Assembly: GCA_963727045.1 (NCBI GenBank)
Contig: CAVSES010000002.1
Coordinates: forward strand, 2,190,489-2,254,488
DNA length: 64,000 bases
Origin: Bog-1198 sp963727045
GTDB taxonomy: Bacteria > Pseudomonadota > Gammaproteobacteria > Steroidobacterales > Steroidobacteraceae
Reading direction: 5' to 3'
The notes beneath the pieces were generated by a model. The model was not told where the DNA came from. It did no database searches and worked only from the letters and a program-made list of their open reading frames with translations. Shown one piece after another: positions 11,313-20,787 of the stretch. Made by a program: the position numbers and the translations under genes. Positions within the stretch are counted from its first letter, which is position 1; each line of letters begins with the position of its first letter.

Positions 11313-12769
11313 CGTGATGGATTCGCCGCCGCCAGGATTTGGCGCGCGAGGTTTGCGTAATCGCCGTCGAAATGATGGCCGCCCTTGAGTTTCACGATGA
11401 TGAACTTCTTCGGATCGAGCTTGGGGCACAAGGAGTCCTCTTCGTCCGCGCCATAGATGCACAGCACCGGCATGCCCGTGATGCGGTTGATTTCGGGCAG
11501 CGTCGCCGGGCCCGACCTGCTGTCGGAAATCCAGCTGGTCAAGTGAAACTCGAAGAGCGCGTGCTCGGACATTCCCATGACGGCGGTCAATGCAACGCGG
11601 GCGCGGGTCGCCGCCGGCAGTCGATTCACGGCGAAGGGCAGGACATCGGCGCCCTGCGAGTAGCCGATCAGCAGCACGCGCTGCTTGCCGAAATGCGGCA
11701 GGTAGTAGCGGATCATGCGGTCCGTGTCCGCCGCCAATCCTTCCGGCGTGCGTGCCGTCCAGTAGTAGCGCAGCGAATCGAGGCCGACGACCGGAATGCC
11801 CTTTGAGCTGAGCGCGGCCGCGACGTCCTGGTCGAGTCCCGCCCAGCCGCCATCGCCGGACATGATGATGGCAAAAACATCCGAGGGGGCCGCCGCCTCG
11901 GGGTGCGCTGCATCCGGCGGCGCCGCCACGGGTTGCGCGGGGACCTCCACGACCGGCAGATCGCTCAATCCCGCGGGCGCAGGCGCCGCGTGCAGTGCCG
12001 GATTTTGCGCGGCGAGCTTGTTGTAGCCGGCCGTGAACTGGGGCACCCAGCCGGGCAGCGAGGCGAAGTCAGGGCCGGCGTTCGGCACGGTCACCATGGC
12101 CGCCCCGCGCACCTGCGAGATGAAGGTTCGCGCCGCGGCCGCCGGACACGCCTGATCGTCCGGACCGTGCAAGTCGAGCCACGGATTTCCAATGCTCCTG
12201 CCCGCCAAAAAATCCACGCCGCGACCTCGAGACCGGCGAACGGACTCGAGACCGGCCCCCTTGCACAGCGGCTTGTCCAAGTCGAGGCTCGGGCAGAAAC
12301 CCAGCGTGATTGCGGCTGCAAAGGTGTTTTGCGGCGCCTGGGCGAGCATGGCGTACGACATCGCCGCGCCCGCGGACCTTCCCACCAAGATCGGGATCAT
12401 ATAAGTGGGGGAGTGAAAATAGGCCTGCACGAAGTGACTCAAGTTTTCCAGATCGCCGTCGGGCGACACGCATTGATCCCCGTCCGCTTCGAGGTTTGCC
12501 TTGAACGCCGGCCAATCGATGCCGGCAACCATTGCACCCTGCTGCACGAGCTGCCGGGCCGTCGCGTCGACGGAGCTTCGGCCCGCGTCGTCCCAGACGA
12601 GGAGCGCGAAACTTGAAGGCGTGCCGTCGGGCCGATACACGAGAAGATCGCGAAAGCGGCCATGGCTCAAATGCGTGACGCCGGGTTTGGTCATCCCTGA
12701 ATCCGGCAAGGCCGCAGCCAGGCTCGCCGCCGACAGCCAGATCAATCCCAACGCACGCAAGACCTTCAT
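11309..12769 (-). CDS. AcvB/VirJ-family protein, two alpha/beta-hydrolase domains
   Basis: 486 residues from the ATG at 12769, which has an AGAGGTG site; the TTG at 12784 overlaps that site and is rejected. A signal peptide (MKVLRALGLIWLSAASLAAA) directs it to the periplasm. The first hydrolase-like domain has VGRSAGAAMSY; the second, VirJ-like domain has the conserved IIMSGDGGWAGLD entry and nucleophile elbow LLIGYSQGAD, ending KLKGGHHFDGDY. AcvB of Agrobacterium hydrolyses lysyl-phosphatidylglycerol in the periplasm. No lysyl-PG synthase is visible nearby, but a lipid-type glycosyltransferase is divergent from it. Function beyond a periplasmic (lipid) hydrolase is inference. Confidence 0.8.
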   Translation of the reverse strand: MKVLRALGLIWLSAASLAAALPDSGMTKPGVTHLSHGRFRDLLVYRPDGTPSSFALLVWDDAGRSSVDATARQLVQQGAMVAGIDWPAFKANLEADGDQCVSPDGDLENLSHFVQAYFHSPTYMIPILVGRSAGAAMSYAMLAQAPQNTFAAAITLGFCPSLDLDKPLCKGAGLESVRRSRGRGVDFLAGRSIGNPWLDLHGPDDQACPAAAARTFISQVRGAAMVTVPNAGPDFASLPGWVPQFTAGYNKLAAQNPALHAAPAPAGLSDLPVVEVPAQPVAAPPDAAHPEAAAPSDVFAIIMSGDGGWAGLDQDVAAALSSKGIPVVGLDSLRYYWTARTPEGLAADTDRMIRYYLPHFGKQRVLLIGYSQGADVLPFAVNRLPAATRARVALTAVMGMSEHALFEFHLTSWISDSRSGPATLPEINRITGMPVLCIYGADEEDSLCPKLDPKKFIIVKLKGGHHFDGDYANLARQILAAANPSR

Positions 12770-12840
12770 ACGGCACCTCTTCAAATCCCACAGGCTGCCA
12801 GCACGGCAGATTCATCGTTTGGTCACAGTCTGTGCGCAGA

Positions 12841-14143
12841 ATGATACTGACAATGACAACGATCGATTTGGTGTATTTCAACGCCGGCGGGGGGCATCGC
12901 GCGGCCGCCGCCGCACTCGAAACCGCCTTGCACGAATCGGCGCTGCCGTGGTCGGTGAGGCCGGTCAATCTCTTCGAAGTCCTCGATCCGCGGGACGTGT
13001 TCGGCAAGACCACCGGGCTCAAGCCTGAGCAGTACTACAACGCGCGCCTGGCCCGCGGCTGGACATTCGGTTTGGGCCAAGAGCTCAAGATTTTGCAGGC
13101 TCTCATTCGATTGAGCCATAAATCCTTGGTCGCCGTGCTGCAGCGGCATTGGCAGCGGACCCAGCCGGATCTGGTGGTTTCGCTGGTGCCGAACTTCAAT
13201 CGCGCCATGTATCAGGGGCTGAAGGCAGCTCGGCCGAATGTGCCCTTCGTGACCATCCTGACGGATTTCGCCGATTCGCCGCCCCATTTCTGGATCGAGC
13301 CGCATCAGGCGCAGCACTTGATATGCGGCACTCCCAGGGCGGCCGCACAGGCCCGTACCGCCGGCTATCCGGAGGAGTGCATCCATGCGACGTCGGGGAT
13401 GATCATTCGTCCGGATTTCTACCGACCCCTCCGCGTGGATCGCGGCGCCGAGCGGCGCCAAGCTGCAGCTCGATCCGGACCGACCGACCGGCATCGTGAT
13501 GTTCGGCGGCCACGGTTCGAAGGCCATGCGCCGCATCGCGAAACGTCTCGCCGACACGCAGCTCATCCTGGTGTGCGGCCACAACTCGGGCCTCGCGGAT
13601 GAATTGCGCGCGATGAGTTCCCGGGCACCCCGGGCCGTCATCGGGTTTTCGACTCAAATCCGCTATTTCATGCACCTGAGCGACTTCTTCATCGGCAAAC
13701 CGGGTCCCGGCAGCATCAGCGAAGCCGTACAGCAGGGCCTGCCCGTCATCGTGGTGCGCAACGCATGGACCATGCCGCAGGAGCGCTACAACGCGGAGTG
13801 GGTCGAGGAGCGCGATGCGGGCGTCGTGCTCGATTCCTTCAGCGACATCGGCAGCGGCGTACATACGGTCACGAGCGGGCTCGCGTACTATCGCGCCAGG
13901 GTTCAACGAATTCAAAACCGCGCGATCTTCGAGATCCCGGCGCTGCTCGACCGTATTTTACAGCTCAGCGGCGCCGGTCTGGATAGGCATCGATTTCAAC
14001 CAGCATTTCCGGGCCCCCAAGCGCCTGCATCTGGCCCAATATCCATTCGCGCCGCTGCTGAACGTACCTCCCCGGCGCCGCTGCCAAATACCGCTCGGGG
14101 TTCGGCAATACGGCGGCGAGCACGGCGGCATCGGCGCGCGTGA
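12841..14143 (+). pseudogene. MGDG-synthase-like glycosyltransferase (GT28 type), frameshifted
   Basis: Frame 1 encodes the N-terminal domain (YFNAGGGHRAAAAALETAL ... VSLVPNFNRAMY ... TILTDFADSPPHFW ... SGMIIRPDFYRP). Frame 2 carries the C-terminal nucleotide-sugar domain (MFGGHGSKAMRRIAK, LVCGHNSG, FIGKPGPGSISEA). The joint is at about 13459, where GCGCCAAG has one C too many: removing it gives RGAERRKLQLDPDRPTGI, a seamless family sequence. The 3' end runs 179 bp into the convergent mtgA gene, past the point where homology fades (about 13980). Family members transfer galactose or glucose to diacylglycerol. A sequencing error is as likely as a true mutation, since both halves are otherwise intact. 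Confidence 0.75.
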
Positions 14144-14702
14144 GCCGGCTTGCGGACTTGTGGAAGAATCGCTGCGCAGCGGCTTCGGCGCCGTACGTGC
14201 CCAGCCCAAATTCGGCAATGTTCAAATACATTTCCAGTATCCGCCGCTTCGGCCACAGCGCCTCGATCATCAGCGTGAAGTACGCTTCGAGCCCTTTGCG
14301 GAAATAGCTGCGCCCGGACCAGAGGAAGAGATTCTTCGCGACTTGCTGGCTGATGGTGCTCGCTCCGCGCACCTTGTGGCTGTGCTGATTGAGCGAGTAG
14401 GCCTTTTCGATGGCCTCCACATCGAATCCCCAGTGTTCGGGAAACTTCTGGTCCTCCGAGGCCACGACCGCGAGCGGCAGATTGGGCGAGATCCGGTCCA
14501 GATCGACCCAGGTGTGGCGAAAGACGAAGTTCGGATCGCGGTTGAGCCATGCGGCGAGTTGCGCCTCGGCCATGAACGCGGTGAAGGGCGGATTGAGCCA
14601 GCGCATCGACGCCACGGCGAGCACGCTCGCCACGATGCATGCGACCACCAACCATAGGATGGCCCGCAGCAGTCTGCTTAGGATAGATCTCTTGTGCGCC
14701 AC
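13965..14702 (-). CDS. mtgA: Monofunctional biosynthetic peptidoglycan transglycosylase
   Basis: 245 residues with one N-terminal membrane helix (about 12-32) and a GT51 domain. The catalytic glutamate is in VASEDQKFPEHWGFD; downstream are GASTISQQVAKNLFLW, KRRILEMYLNIAEFG and GAEAAAQRFF, all hallmark GT51 segments. There is no transpeptidase domain, matching MtgA length. It polymerises lipid II glycan strands in the periplasm. The start is a GTG 7 bp after the ppi stop, so it is last in the minus-strand hemA-prfA-prmC-ppi-mtgA run. Its end overlaps the frameshifted glycosyltransferase reading. Confidence 0.93.
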   Translation of the reverse strand: MAHKRSILSRLLRAILWLVVACIVASVLAVASMRWLNPPFTAFMAEAQLAAWLNRDPNFVFRHTWVDLDRISPNLPLAVVASEDQKFPEHWGFDVEAIEKAYSLNQHSHKVRGASTISQQVAKNLFLWSGRSYFRKGLEAYFTLMIEALWPKRRILEMYLNIAEFGLGTYGAEAAAQRFFHKSASRLTRADAAVLAAVLPNPERYLAAAPGRYVQQRREWILGQMQALGGPEMLVEIDAYPDRRR

Positions 14703-14709
14703 GCCGGCG

Positions 14710-15198
14710 TCAGGCGGGCATTCGGCGAACGCTCTTCATGATGACCGCGTCGACCGGCACATCGTCGAAGCCGCGCTTCTTGGCCGTGGCGACCGCCGCG
14801 ATCTTGTCGACGACGTCCATGCCTTGGGTGACGCGCGCGAACACGGCGTAGCCGAAGTTGCCCCGTGAATGATCGAGAAAATCGTTGTCCTTCAGATTGA
14901 CGAAGAACTGCGAGGTCGCGCTGTTGATGTCGTTGGTACGCGCCATCGAGAGCGTGCCGCGCTTGTTCTTGAGGCCGTTGTCCGCCTCGTTCTTGACGGG
15001 CGGCTGCGTGCGCTTCTGCGTCATGTCCTCGGTGAAGCCGCCGCCTTGAATGACGAAGCCGGGAACGATCCGGTGGAAGATGGTGCCGTCGAAAAAGCCG
15101 TCGTCGATGTAGCGCAAGAAGTTGGCGACCGACAGCGGCGCCTCTTTTTCCAGCAGTTCGATGGTGAATTCGCCCAAGGTGGTTTCGAAGCGGATCAT
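14710..15198 (-). CDS. ppiB: Cyclophilin-type peptidyl-prolyl isomerase, cytoplasmic
   Basis: 162 residues without a signal peptide, the size of PpiB. Active-site segments are present: FHRIVPGFVIQGGGF (catalytic Arg and Gln), SMARTNDINSATSQFFVN and GNFGYAVFARVTQGMDVVDKI. It catalyses cis-trans isomerisation of X-Pro bonds. The start overlaps the prmC stop by four bases (ATGA), so translation is coupled. Confidence 0.93.
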   Translation of the reverse strand: MIRFETTLGEFTIELLEKEAPLSVANFLRYIDDGFFDGTIFHRIVPGFVIQGGGFTEDMTQKRTQPPVKNEADNGLKNKRGTLSMARTNDINSATSQFFVNLKDNDFLDHSRGNFGYAVFARVTQGMDVVDKIAAVATAKKRGFDDVPVDAVIMKSVRRMPA

Positions 15199-16049
15199 GA
15201 CGTTTCCTGGTGTGGTGAGTGTGCGGCTGCGAGTGTAACGCGGGGCCTGCCGGAAAGATCGAGATGCGAACGAATGCCGGTGAAGCCGTGGCGCTGCAAG
15301 AGCTGCGAGACATCGGGCGCCTGGCCGGCGCCGTGCTCCACCAGCAGCCAGCCGCGTTCATTCAAATGTGCCGCGGCGCTGCCGATGATCTCTGACAGGG
15401 CCTCGAGCCCGGTTGGCCCGTCACAGAGCGCGATCGCCGGCTCCGCCGCCAGCTTCGCGAGGGCAGGATCGGCGGCGGCCACATAAGGAGGATTGGCGAC
15501 GATCATGTCGAACCGGTCGCCTTGCACGGGTTCGAACCAGGAACCCAAGCGAAAGTCGATGCGTGTCAGTCCGTGGTCGCGGGCATTCTGCCGCGCGATC
15601 TCGAGCGCGGGCGGCGATATCTCGACCCCGGTGACACGTGCCCAAGGCTTCTCCGAGGCGATGGCGAGTGCGATGGCGCCGCTGCCGGTGCCGAGATCGA
15701 GAACGGAACTCGAGCGTTTCTGCGGCAATCGCTCGAGGGCGAGCTCCACCAAGACTTCGGTCTCAGGCCGCGGAACGAGCACCGCCGGCGTGACGCGAAG
15801 CGACAGCGACCAAAATTCGCGCGACCCGGTCAAATAGGCGACCGGCGCGCCCTGCCGGCGCCGCTCGATCAGACCTGCGTAGGTATGTTCGCATTCGCCC
15901 GTGACCGCATCGTCGCCGCGGGCGACCAACCCGGCTCGCGACAGACCGAGGGTCATGCCGAGCAGCAGCTCCGCATCCAGGCGTGGCGAGTCGCTGTGGC
16001 CGTCGAGGGAGCGGACCCCGCTTCGCAAATTCTCCAAGACCGTGCTCAT
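15195..16049 (-). CDS. prmC: Peptide chain release factor N5-glutamine methyltransferase
   Basis: 284 residues. The N-terminal helical domain is followed by a SAM-binding fold with motif I DLGTGSGAIALAIA and the catalytic NPPYV motif that grips the target glutamine. PrmC methylates the Gln of the GGQ loop in release factors, and the prfA gene directly upstream encodes its substrate; the two overlap by four bases. Length is normal. Confidence 0.95.
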   Translation of the reverse strand: MSTVLENLRSGVRSLDGHSDSPRLDAELLLGMTLGLSRAGLVARGDDAVTGECEHTYAGLIERRRQGAPVAYLTGSREFWSLSLRVTPAVLVPRPETEVLVELALERLPQKRSSSVLDLGTGSGAIALAIASEKPWARVTGVEISPPALEIARQNARDHGLTRIDFRLGSWFEPVQGDRFDMIVANPPYVAAADPALAKLAAEPAIALCDGPTGLEALSEIIGSAAAHLNERGWLLVEHGAGQAPDVSQLLQRHGFTGIRSHLDLSGRPRVTLAAAHSPHQETS

Positions 16050-17128
16050 TCGACCTGCTGCGCCAGCTCTTCGGCTTGGTGCTCCTGATTCAATGCGCGG
16101 ATCAGCTCGTCGAGGTTCCCGTTCATCACGTCGTCGAGCTTATAAAGAGTCAAATTTATCCGGTGGTCGGTGACGCGGCCTTGCGGAAAATTATAAGTGC
16201 GGATGCGTTCGGAGCGATCCCCCGAGCCGACCTGAAGCTTGCGCGATTGGGCCTGCTGGCTCTGCTGTTTCTCGCGCTCGGCGGCGAGCAGCCGAGCTTT
16301 CAGCAAGGACATGGCGCGCGAGCGATTCTTGTGCTGCGAGCGCTCGTCCTGGCATTCCACGACGAGGCCGGTGGGTATGTGCGTGATGCGAATGGCCGAA
16401 TCGGTCTTGTTGACATGCTGGCCCCCTGCACCCGAGGCGCGGAAGGTGTCGATGCGCAGATCCGCGGGGTTCAAATCGACGGCTTCGACCTCTTCCAGTT
16501 CCGGCAGGATCGCCACCGTGCAGGCCGAGGTATGAATGCGTCCCTGCGCCTCGGTGGCCGGGACGCGCTGCACGCGGTGCGTGCCTGACTCGAACTTGAG
16601 CAGCGAATAGGCCCCGCGCCCGATGATGCGGCTGATGATTTCCTTGTAACCGCCATGTTCGCCCGGGCTTTCGCTCAATGTCTCCACGGCCCAGCCCTTC
16701 GATTCGGCATAGCGCGTGTACATGCGAAACAGATCCCCGGCAAAGATCGCGGCTTCATCGCCGCCGGTGCCCGCGCGAACCTCCAAAAAGATGTTGCTGT
16801 CGTCCTGCGGGTCCTTCGGCACGAGCAGTTGCTGCAGTTCGAGTTCCTCGGCCGCGATGCGCGGCGCAAGGTCGGCGAGTTCTTCCTCGCCCATCGCCTG
16901 GGTGGCGGCGTCCTCGTCGGAGGCGAGCTCACGGGCCGTGGCTTGGTCGCCTTCGAGCGCGATGAAGCGCCGATAGCGCTCGATGAGCGGCCCCAACCGC
17001 GAGTACTCCATGGACAGTTCACGAAACTGGTTTTGCCGCGCAATGACGCCCGCGTCCGACAACAGGCGGCTGATTTCCTCGAAGCGCTCGTCCAATTTTT
17101 CGAGCTTGCGGCGGATGGAATCCTTCAT
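16046..17128 (-). CDS. prfA: Peptide chain release factor 1
   Basis: 360 residues, the standard RF1 length. The GGQ loop (ASGAGGQHVNKTDSAIR) is the substrate of PrmC. The codon-recognition region includes the RVPATEAQGRIHTSAC approach of RF1-type proteins. The C-terminal RTYNFPQGRVTDHRI segment is also diagnostic. It recognises UAA and UAG and triggers peptide release. It lies 27 bp downstream of hemA in the usual hemA-prfA-prmC operon. Confidence 0.97.
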   Translation of the reverse strand: MKDSIRRKLEKLDERFEEISRLLSDAGVIARQNQFRELSMEYSRLGPLIERYRRFIALEGDQATARELASDEDAATQAMGEEELADLAPRIAAEELELQQLLVPKDPQDDSNIFLEVRAGTGGDEAAIFAGDLFRMYTRYAESKGWAVETLSESPGEHGGYKEIISRIIGRGAYSLLKFESGTHRVQRVPATEAQGRIHTSACTVAILPELEEVEAVDLNPADLRIDTFRASGAGGQHVNKTDSAIRITHIPTGLVVECQDERSQHKNRSRAMSLLKARLLAAEREKQQSQQAQSRKLQVGSGDRSERIRTYNFPQGRVTDHRINLTLYKLDDVMNGNLDELIRALNQEHQAEELAQQVE

Positions 17129-17155
17129 CGCCGCGAATTATAGCGGCCTTGCGGC

Positions 17156-18412
17156 TCAATGCCGGTCGCGTTCTTCGATCAGGAGCCGCGTCAGCGCTTC
17201 CGCCAGGGAGGAATCGGCCAGCTCCGAGGCCTGGCGCAGGGCCTGAGTCGGCGTGTGCAGCAGCCGGTTCGTCAGGGTGTTGGCGAGATACTCGATGACC
17301 TCATCGGCGGACTTGCCCGCCGCCAGCAGCCGCCGCGCTTGCTCCACGGTTTGCAGCCGGATCCCGTCGGCCTGTTGACGCAGCGCACGGATGGCGGGGC
17401 CCGCATCGTGGGCGCGCGATTCGGCGAGGAATTTCGCGACTTCTTCCTCGATAAGCAGCCGCGCACCGCCCGCCGCCACGGCGCGCTGCTGGCGATTCTC
17501 GTCCACCAGCTGCTGCAGATCGTCGATCGAGAAGAGGTACACGTCTTCCAGATCGGCCACGGCCGGTTCGATGTCGCGCGGGACCGCCAAATCCACCATG
17601 AAGATCGGCCGTCGGCGCCGCGCCCGAACGGCGCTCTCCGCCGCGCTCTTGGTGATGAGCGGCACGGCGCTCGCCGTGCAGGTAATGACGATGTCGGCCT
17701 GGATGAGTTCCTTGTCGAGATCCTCGAGACCGACCGCATGGGCTTTGAGTTGCGCCGCCAGAGTCTGTGCTCTCCCCAGCGTGCGGTTGGCAATGACCAT
17801 GCGCTTGACGCCGGCGCTGATGAAATGTCGCGCCGTGAGGGCGTTCATTTCGCCGGCGCCCACCAGGAGGGCGGTGTGCGCGCTCAAGTCCGAGTACACC
17901 CGGCGCGCCAGACTCACGGTGGCCGAGGCGATCGAAACCGCGTTTTCGCCGATGCGGGTCTCCGATCGCACGCGTTTGGCCGCGGAAAAGGCTGCCTGGA
18001 ACAGCTTGTTGAGCGAGGGGCCGGTGCTGCCCGCTTCCTGCGCCACACGATACGCATCCTTCAGCTGACCCAAAATCTGCGCCTCGCCGAGCACCATGGA
18101 ATCGAGGCCCGACGCGACACTGAAGGCGTGTTCCACCGCCCGCTGCTCCTGGTGAACGTACAGGCTGGAGGCGAGATCCAGGTTGCTGCCGTGGTGCCGT
18201 TCGAGCCACTGCGAGAGCTCCTCGCCGCTGGCGGGCCCCGCCCAATACACCTCGGTGCGATTGCAGGTGGAGAGGATCACCGCCTCGGCAACGCCCGCTT
18301 GTTCGCGCAGGGTGCGCAAAGCGGACAGCAACCGCTCCTCGCTGAAGGCCACCTTTTCGCGCAGCGCGACCGGGGCCGTCTTGTGGTTGATGCCGAGGAC
18401 GTTGAATGCCAT
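17156..18412 (-). CDS. hemA: Glutamyl-tRNA reductase
   Basis: 418 residues. The N-terminal catalytic domain has GINHKTAPVALREKVAF and the active-site cysteine in LSTCNRTEVYW; next come GEAQILGQLKDAY, the NADPH fold (LLVGAGEMNALTARHF) and a C-terminal dimerisation helix. It reduces Glu-tRNA(Glu) to glutamate-1-semialdehyde, the first committed step of haem synthesis. It heads the minus-strand operon and is divergent from the TPR lipoprotein gene. Confidence 0.96.
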   Translation of the reverse strand: MAFNVLGINHKTAPVALREKVAFSEERLLSALRTLREQAGVAEAVILSTCNRTEVYWAGPASGEELSQWLERHHGSNLDLASSLYVHQEQRAVEHAFSVASGLDSMVLGEAQILGQLKDAYRVAQEAGSTGPSLNKLFQAAFSAAKRVRSETRIGENAVSIASATVSLARRVYSDLSAHTALLVGAGEMNALTARHFISAGVKRMVIANRTLGRAQTLAAQLKAHAVGLEDLDKELIQADIVITCTASAVPLITKSAAESAVRARRRRPIFMVDLAVPRDIEPAVADLEDVYLFSIDDLQQLVDENRQQRAVAAGGARLLIEEEVAKFLAESRAHDAGPAIRALRQQADGIRLQTVEQARRLLAAGKSADEVIEYLANTLTNRLLHTPTQALRQASELADSSLAEALTRLLIEERDRH

Positions 18413-18492
18413 TGAACCGCTTTTTTAGCCGTAACCCGCTGATTCTGGTGGAATCCGCCGCGTCAGGGTAGTCATTTCGCTATAGTGAGGCC

Positions 18493-20199
18493 GTGTTCCC
18501 GATTTCAATCCTCGCGAGGGCTTCGATAGGGCTCGGGCTCGCTGCCTGCGCCGCCTGTGCCGCCATGGGCAAGAAATCCGAAGAAGCTCCCGCCCCGCAG
18601 GCATTTTATACCGTCACGGGCGAGATCGCCCTTGCGCGCCATCAGCCGCGTCTCGCAGCGCTCCAATACGCTGCGGCCGCGTCGCGGGAAACCGACATCG
18701 GGTTGCTCGAGCGGGCGGCGCAAGTGGCAGCCGAATCCCTGCAGCCATCATTGACCCTGAAGATCGCCGCGCGCTGGATCAAGGTCGAACCGACATCCGT
18801 GGAGGCGCAACGCGCGGCGGCGCAGGCCGCGCTGGCGCTGCAGCGAATCGAGGAGGCCGCGGCCCGCTACCGGGTCGTGATTCAAAACTCGCCGATCGGC
18901 ACGGAGGCGGAACTCGCAGCCTTGGAGAAGTATCTCGGCGCCAACGAGAACATCTTTGGCTCACGCCAACTCGCGGATCGACTGGCGCCGGCGTATCCAT
19001 CGTCCGCGGCGGCATTGCGAGTGCAGGGATTCACGGCCCTGCGTGCGGATGATCCCGCCGCAGCCGTCCGGAGTTTTACGGCGGCATTGGCGATCCCTGC
19101 TGCAGGGGGGGAAGCTGAGCAGGAGGCGCGCCGGGATCTGCAGCAAACCCTGGCGCGCGCGCGAATCATGGCGGGCGATGCGGAAGGCCCCCTGGCGCAG
19201 GCCCAGGAGAGAGTCGACCGCGAAGATACGCCCGTCAACCGCCTCGACTATGCGCTGCTGCTCATGGCTGCACAGCGCGACCCGGCAGCGACGCAGCAAT
19301 TGGAAATTCTGGCGCGCAACCCCGAATATGCACCGGTGGCGCTGCGCCTGATGGGCCTGATCGAGTTTCAGCAGGGCCATTTGGACGCGGCCACCGTCAA
19401 ATTCGCCGAGTTGGTGCGCGCGGAGAAGTATCTCGACGATGCCTTCTACTACCTGGCATTGATCGCCGATCGGCATAATGATCCTGAACACGCGCTTCGC
19501 TTATACGCACAGGTGCAGAGCGGCGAGAATGCAAATTCGGCGCTGCTGCGGGCGACGGCAATTCTCGAAACGCACGGCGCCGCGGCGGCGGGCGAGGATT
19601 TGCTCGACCGGTTGATCGAGGACGAACCGCAGCGCGCACCCGCCATCCTGTCAGCCCGCGCCCGGATGTATGCCGACGGCGGCGATTTGTCTAGCGCGAT
19701 GGGCGTTCTCAAGCAGGCCGTCTTGGAATATCCGGACAGCGTGGACTTGCGCTATGCGATGGCGTCGATCTACGAGGAACAAGGACGGATTTCAGACGCC
19801 CTGCGGGAATTGACGGATCTCGTCAAGGCGCGCCCGGATGACCCGGCCGCCCTGAACGCGCTTGGGTACACGTTGGCCGATCATTCCCGCGACCTCGCAC
19901 GGGCCCGCCGGCTCATCGAAGCCGCGCACGCCGAGGCGCCGAAGAATGCCGCAATCCTCGACAGCATGGGTTGGGTGCTGTTTCGTCAAGGTAAGAGCGC
20001 CGAGGCAGAGACCTACCTGCGAGAGGCCTACGCGGACGATCGCGGCGGGGACATCGCGGCGCATCTCGGCGAGGTGCTGTGGCAGCAGGGCAGGCGAGCC
20101 GATGCCGAACAAATCTGGTCCGATGCCAGTGTGGTCGACGGCGACAGTCGCCTGCTCAAGGAAACGCGGCGACGTTTCGAGCCTGTACGGCAGCGGTGA
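18493..20199 (+). CDS. TPR-repeat lipoprotein upstream of lolB
   Basis: 568 residues from a GTG; the next plausible starts are well inside. A signal sequence with lipobox LAAC (GLGLAACAAC, Cys near 18) marks it as a lipoprotein. The rest is helical repeat sequence with TPR signatures such as ALNALGYTLADHSRDLARAR and AILDSMGWVLFRQGKSAEAE near the C-terminus. It precedes lolB by 9 bp, an arrangement widespread in gammaproteobacteria, and probably helps envelope assembly. A TATAGT box at 18481 is very close to the start codon, so the promoter or the start is uncertain. Confidence 0.8.
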   Translation: MFPISILARASIGLGLAACAACAAMGKKSEEAPAPQAFYTVTGEIALARHQPRLAALQYAAAASRETDIGLLERAAQVAAESLQPSLTLKIAARWIKVEPTSVEAQRAAAQAALALQRIEEAAARYRVVIQNSPIGTEAELAALEKYLGANENIFGSRQLADRLAPAYPSSAAALRVQGFTALRADDPAAAVRSFTAALAIPAAGGEAEQEARRDLQQTLARARIMAGDAEGPLAQAQERVDREDTPVNRLDYALLLMAAQRDPAATQQLEILARNPEYAPVALRLMGLIEFQQGHLDAATVKFAELVRAEKYLDDAFYYLALIADRHNDPEHALRLYAQVQSGENANSALLRATAILETHGAAAAGEDLLDRLIEDEPQRAPAILSARARMYADGGDLSSAMGVLKQAVLEYPDSVDLRYAMASIYEEQGRISDALRELTDLVKARPDDPAALNALGYTLADHSRDLARARRLIEAAHAEAPKNAAILDSMGWVLFRQGKSAEAETYLREAYADDRGGDIAAHLGEVLWQQGRRADAEQIWSDASVVDGDSRLLKETRRRFEPVRQR

Positions 20200-20208
20200 A
20201 CTGAGACG

Positions 20209-20787
20209 ATGCACCGCACGGTAATGACGCTGCTGTGTTGCGCGATGCTGGCCGCTTGCGTCACCGCCCGCCGCGCGCCCGCACCCGCCGGGGCCGCGTG
20301 GGAGCAGCGGGTCGCGGAGCTGCAAAGACTCGATTCTTGGATGCTCGACGGACGCGCAGCCGTCGCCGTCGGCACTCAAGGGTGGCAAGCCACCTTGAAT
20401 TGGCGGGAGCATGGCGACTCGGCGGAGGTGCACCTCTCCGGACCCCTCGGGGTGGGCGCGATGGTTCTCAAGCGCACGCCCGCCGGGATTTCCTTGAACG
20501 ATGCGCCGCCGAGCGACGCGGTGCTCGCGCAACTGCAGGAGCGCCTGGGGTTCGAGCTGCCGATCGATCACCTTCGATTCTGGCTGCTCGGCGTGCCGGA
20601 CCCCTCCGCGGCCTTCGAGCTCGAGCGCAACGATCAGGACCGTGCCTCGCATTTGCAGCAAGATGCGTGGACGATCGACTACGATCGCTACATGCCGTCC
20701 GAGGGTGATTTGCTCCCCGCGCATCTGGTATTGAACCGTGTGGGGGTGCGGGTGCGCATCGCCGTCGACCATTGGGGGCGCCGGTGA
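20209..20787 (+). CDS. lolB: Outer-membrane lipoprotein receptor LolB
   Basis: 192 residues with signal peptide and lipobox LAAC (MLAACVTARR). The LolB core is visible: WMLDGRAAVAVGTQGWQATLNW, then VHLSGPLGVGAMVLKRTP and FWLLGVPDP. LolB accepts lipoproteins from LolA and inserts them in the outer membrane. Its stop overlaps the ispE GTG by four bases. Position between the TPR lipoprotein and ispE is canonical. Confidence 0.93.
   Translation: MHRTVMTLLCCAMLAACVTARRAPAPAGAAWEQRVAELQRLDSWMLDGRAAVAVGTQGWQATLNWREHGDSAEVHLSGPLGVGAMVLKRTPAGISLNDAPPSDAVLAQLQERLGFELPIDHLRFWLLGVPDPSAAFELERNDQDRASHLQQDAWTIDYDRYMPSEGDLLPAHLVLNRVGVRVRIAVDHWGRR

Noticed and set aside
13430..13500. Programmed ribosomal frameshift in the glycosyltransferase gene
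   Set aside because: No slippery heptamer or downstream structure is evident; a single extra C explains the break.
17159..18415. Open plus-strand frame of 418 codons opposite hemA
   Set aside because: Exact antisense shadow of glutamyl-tRNA reductase; Arg/Gly-rich with no domain.
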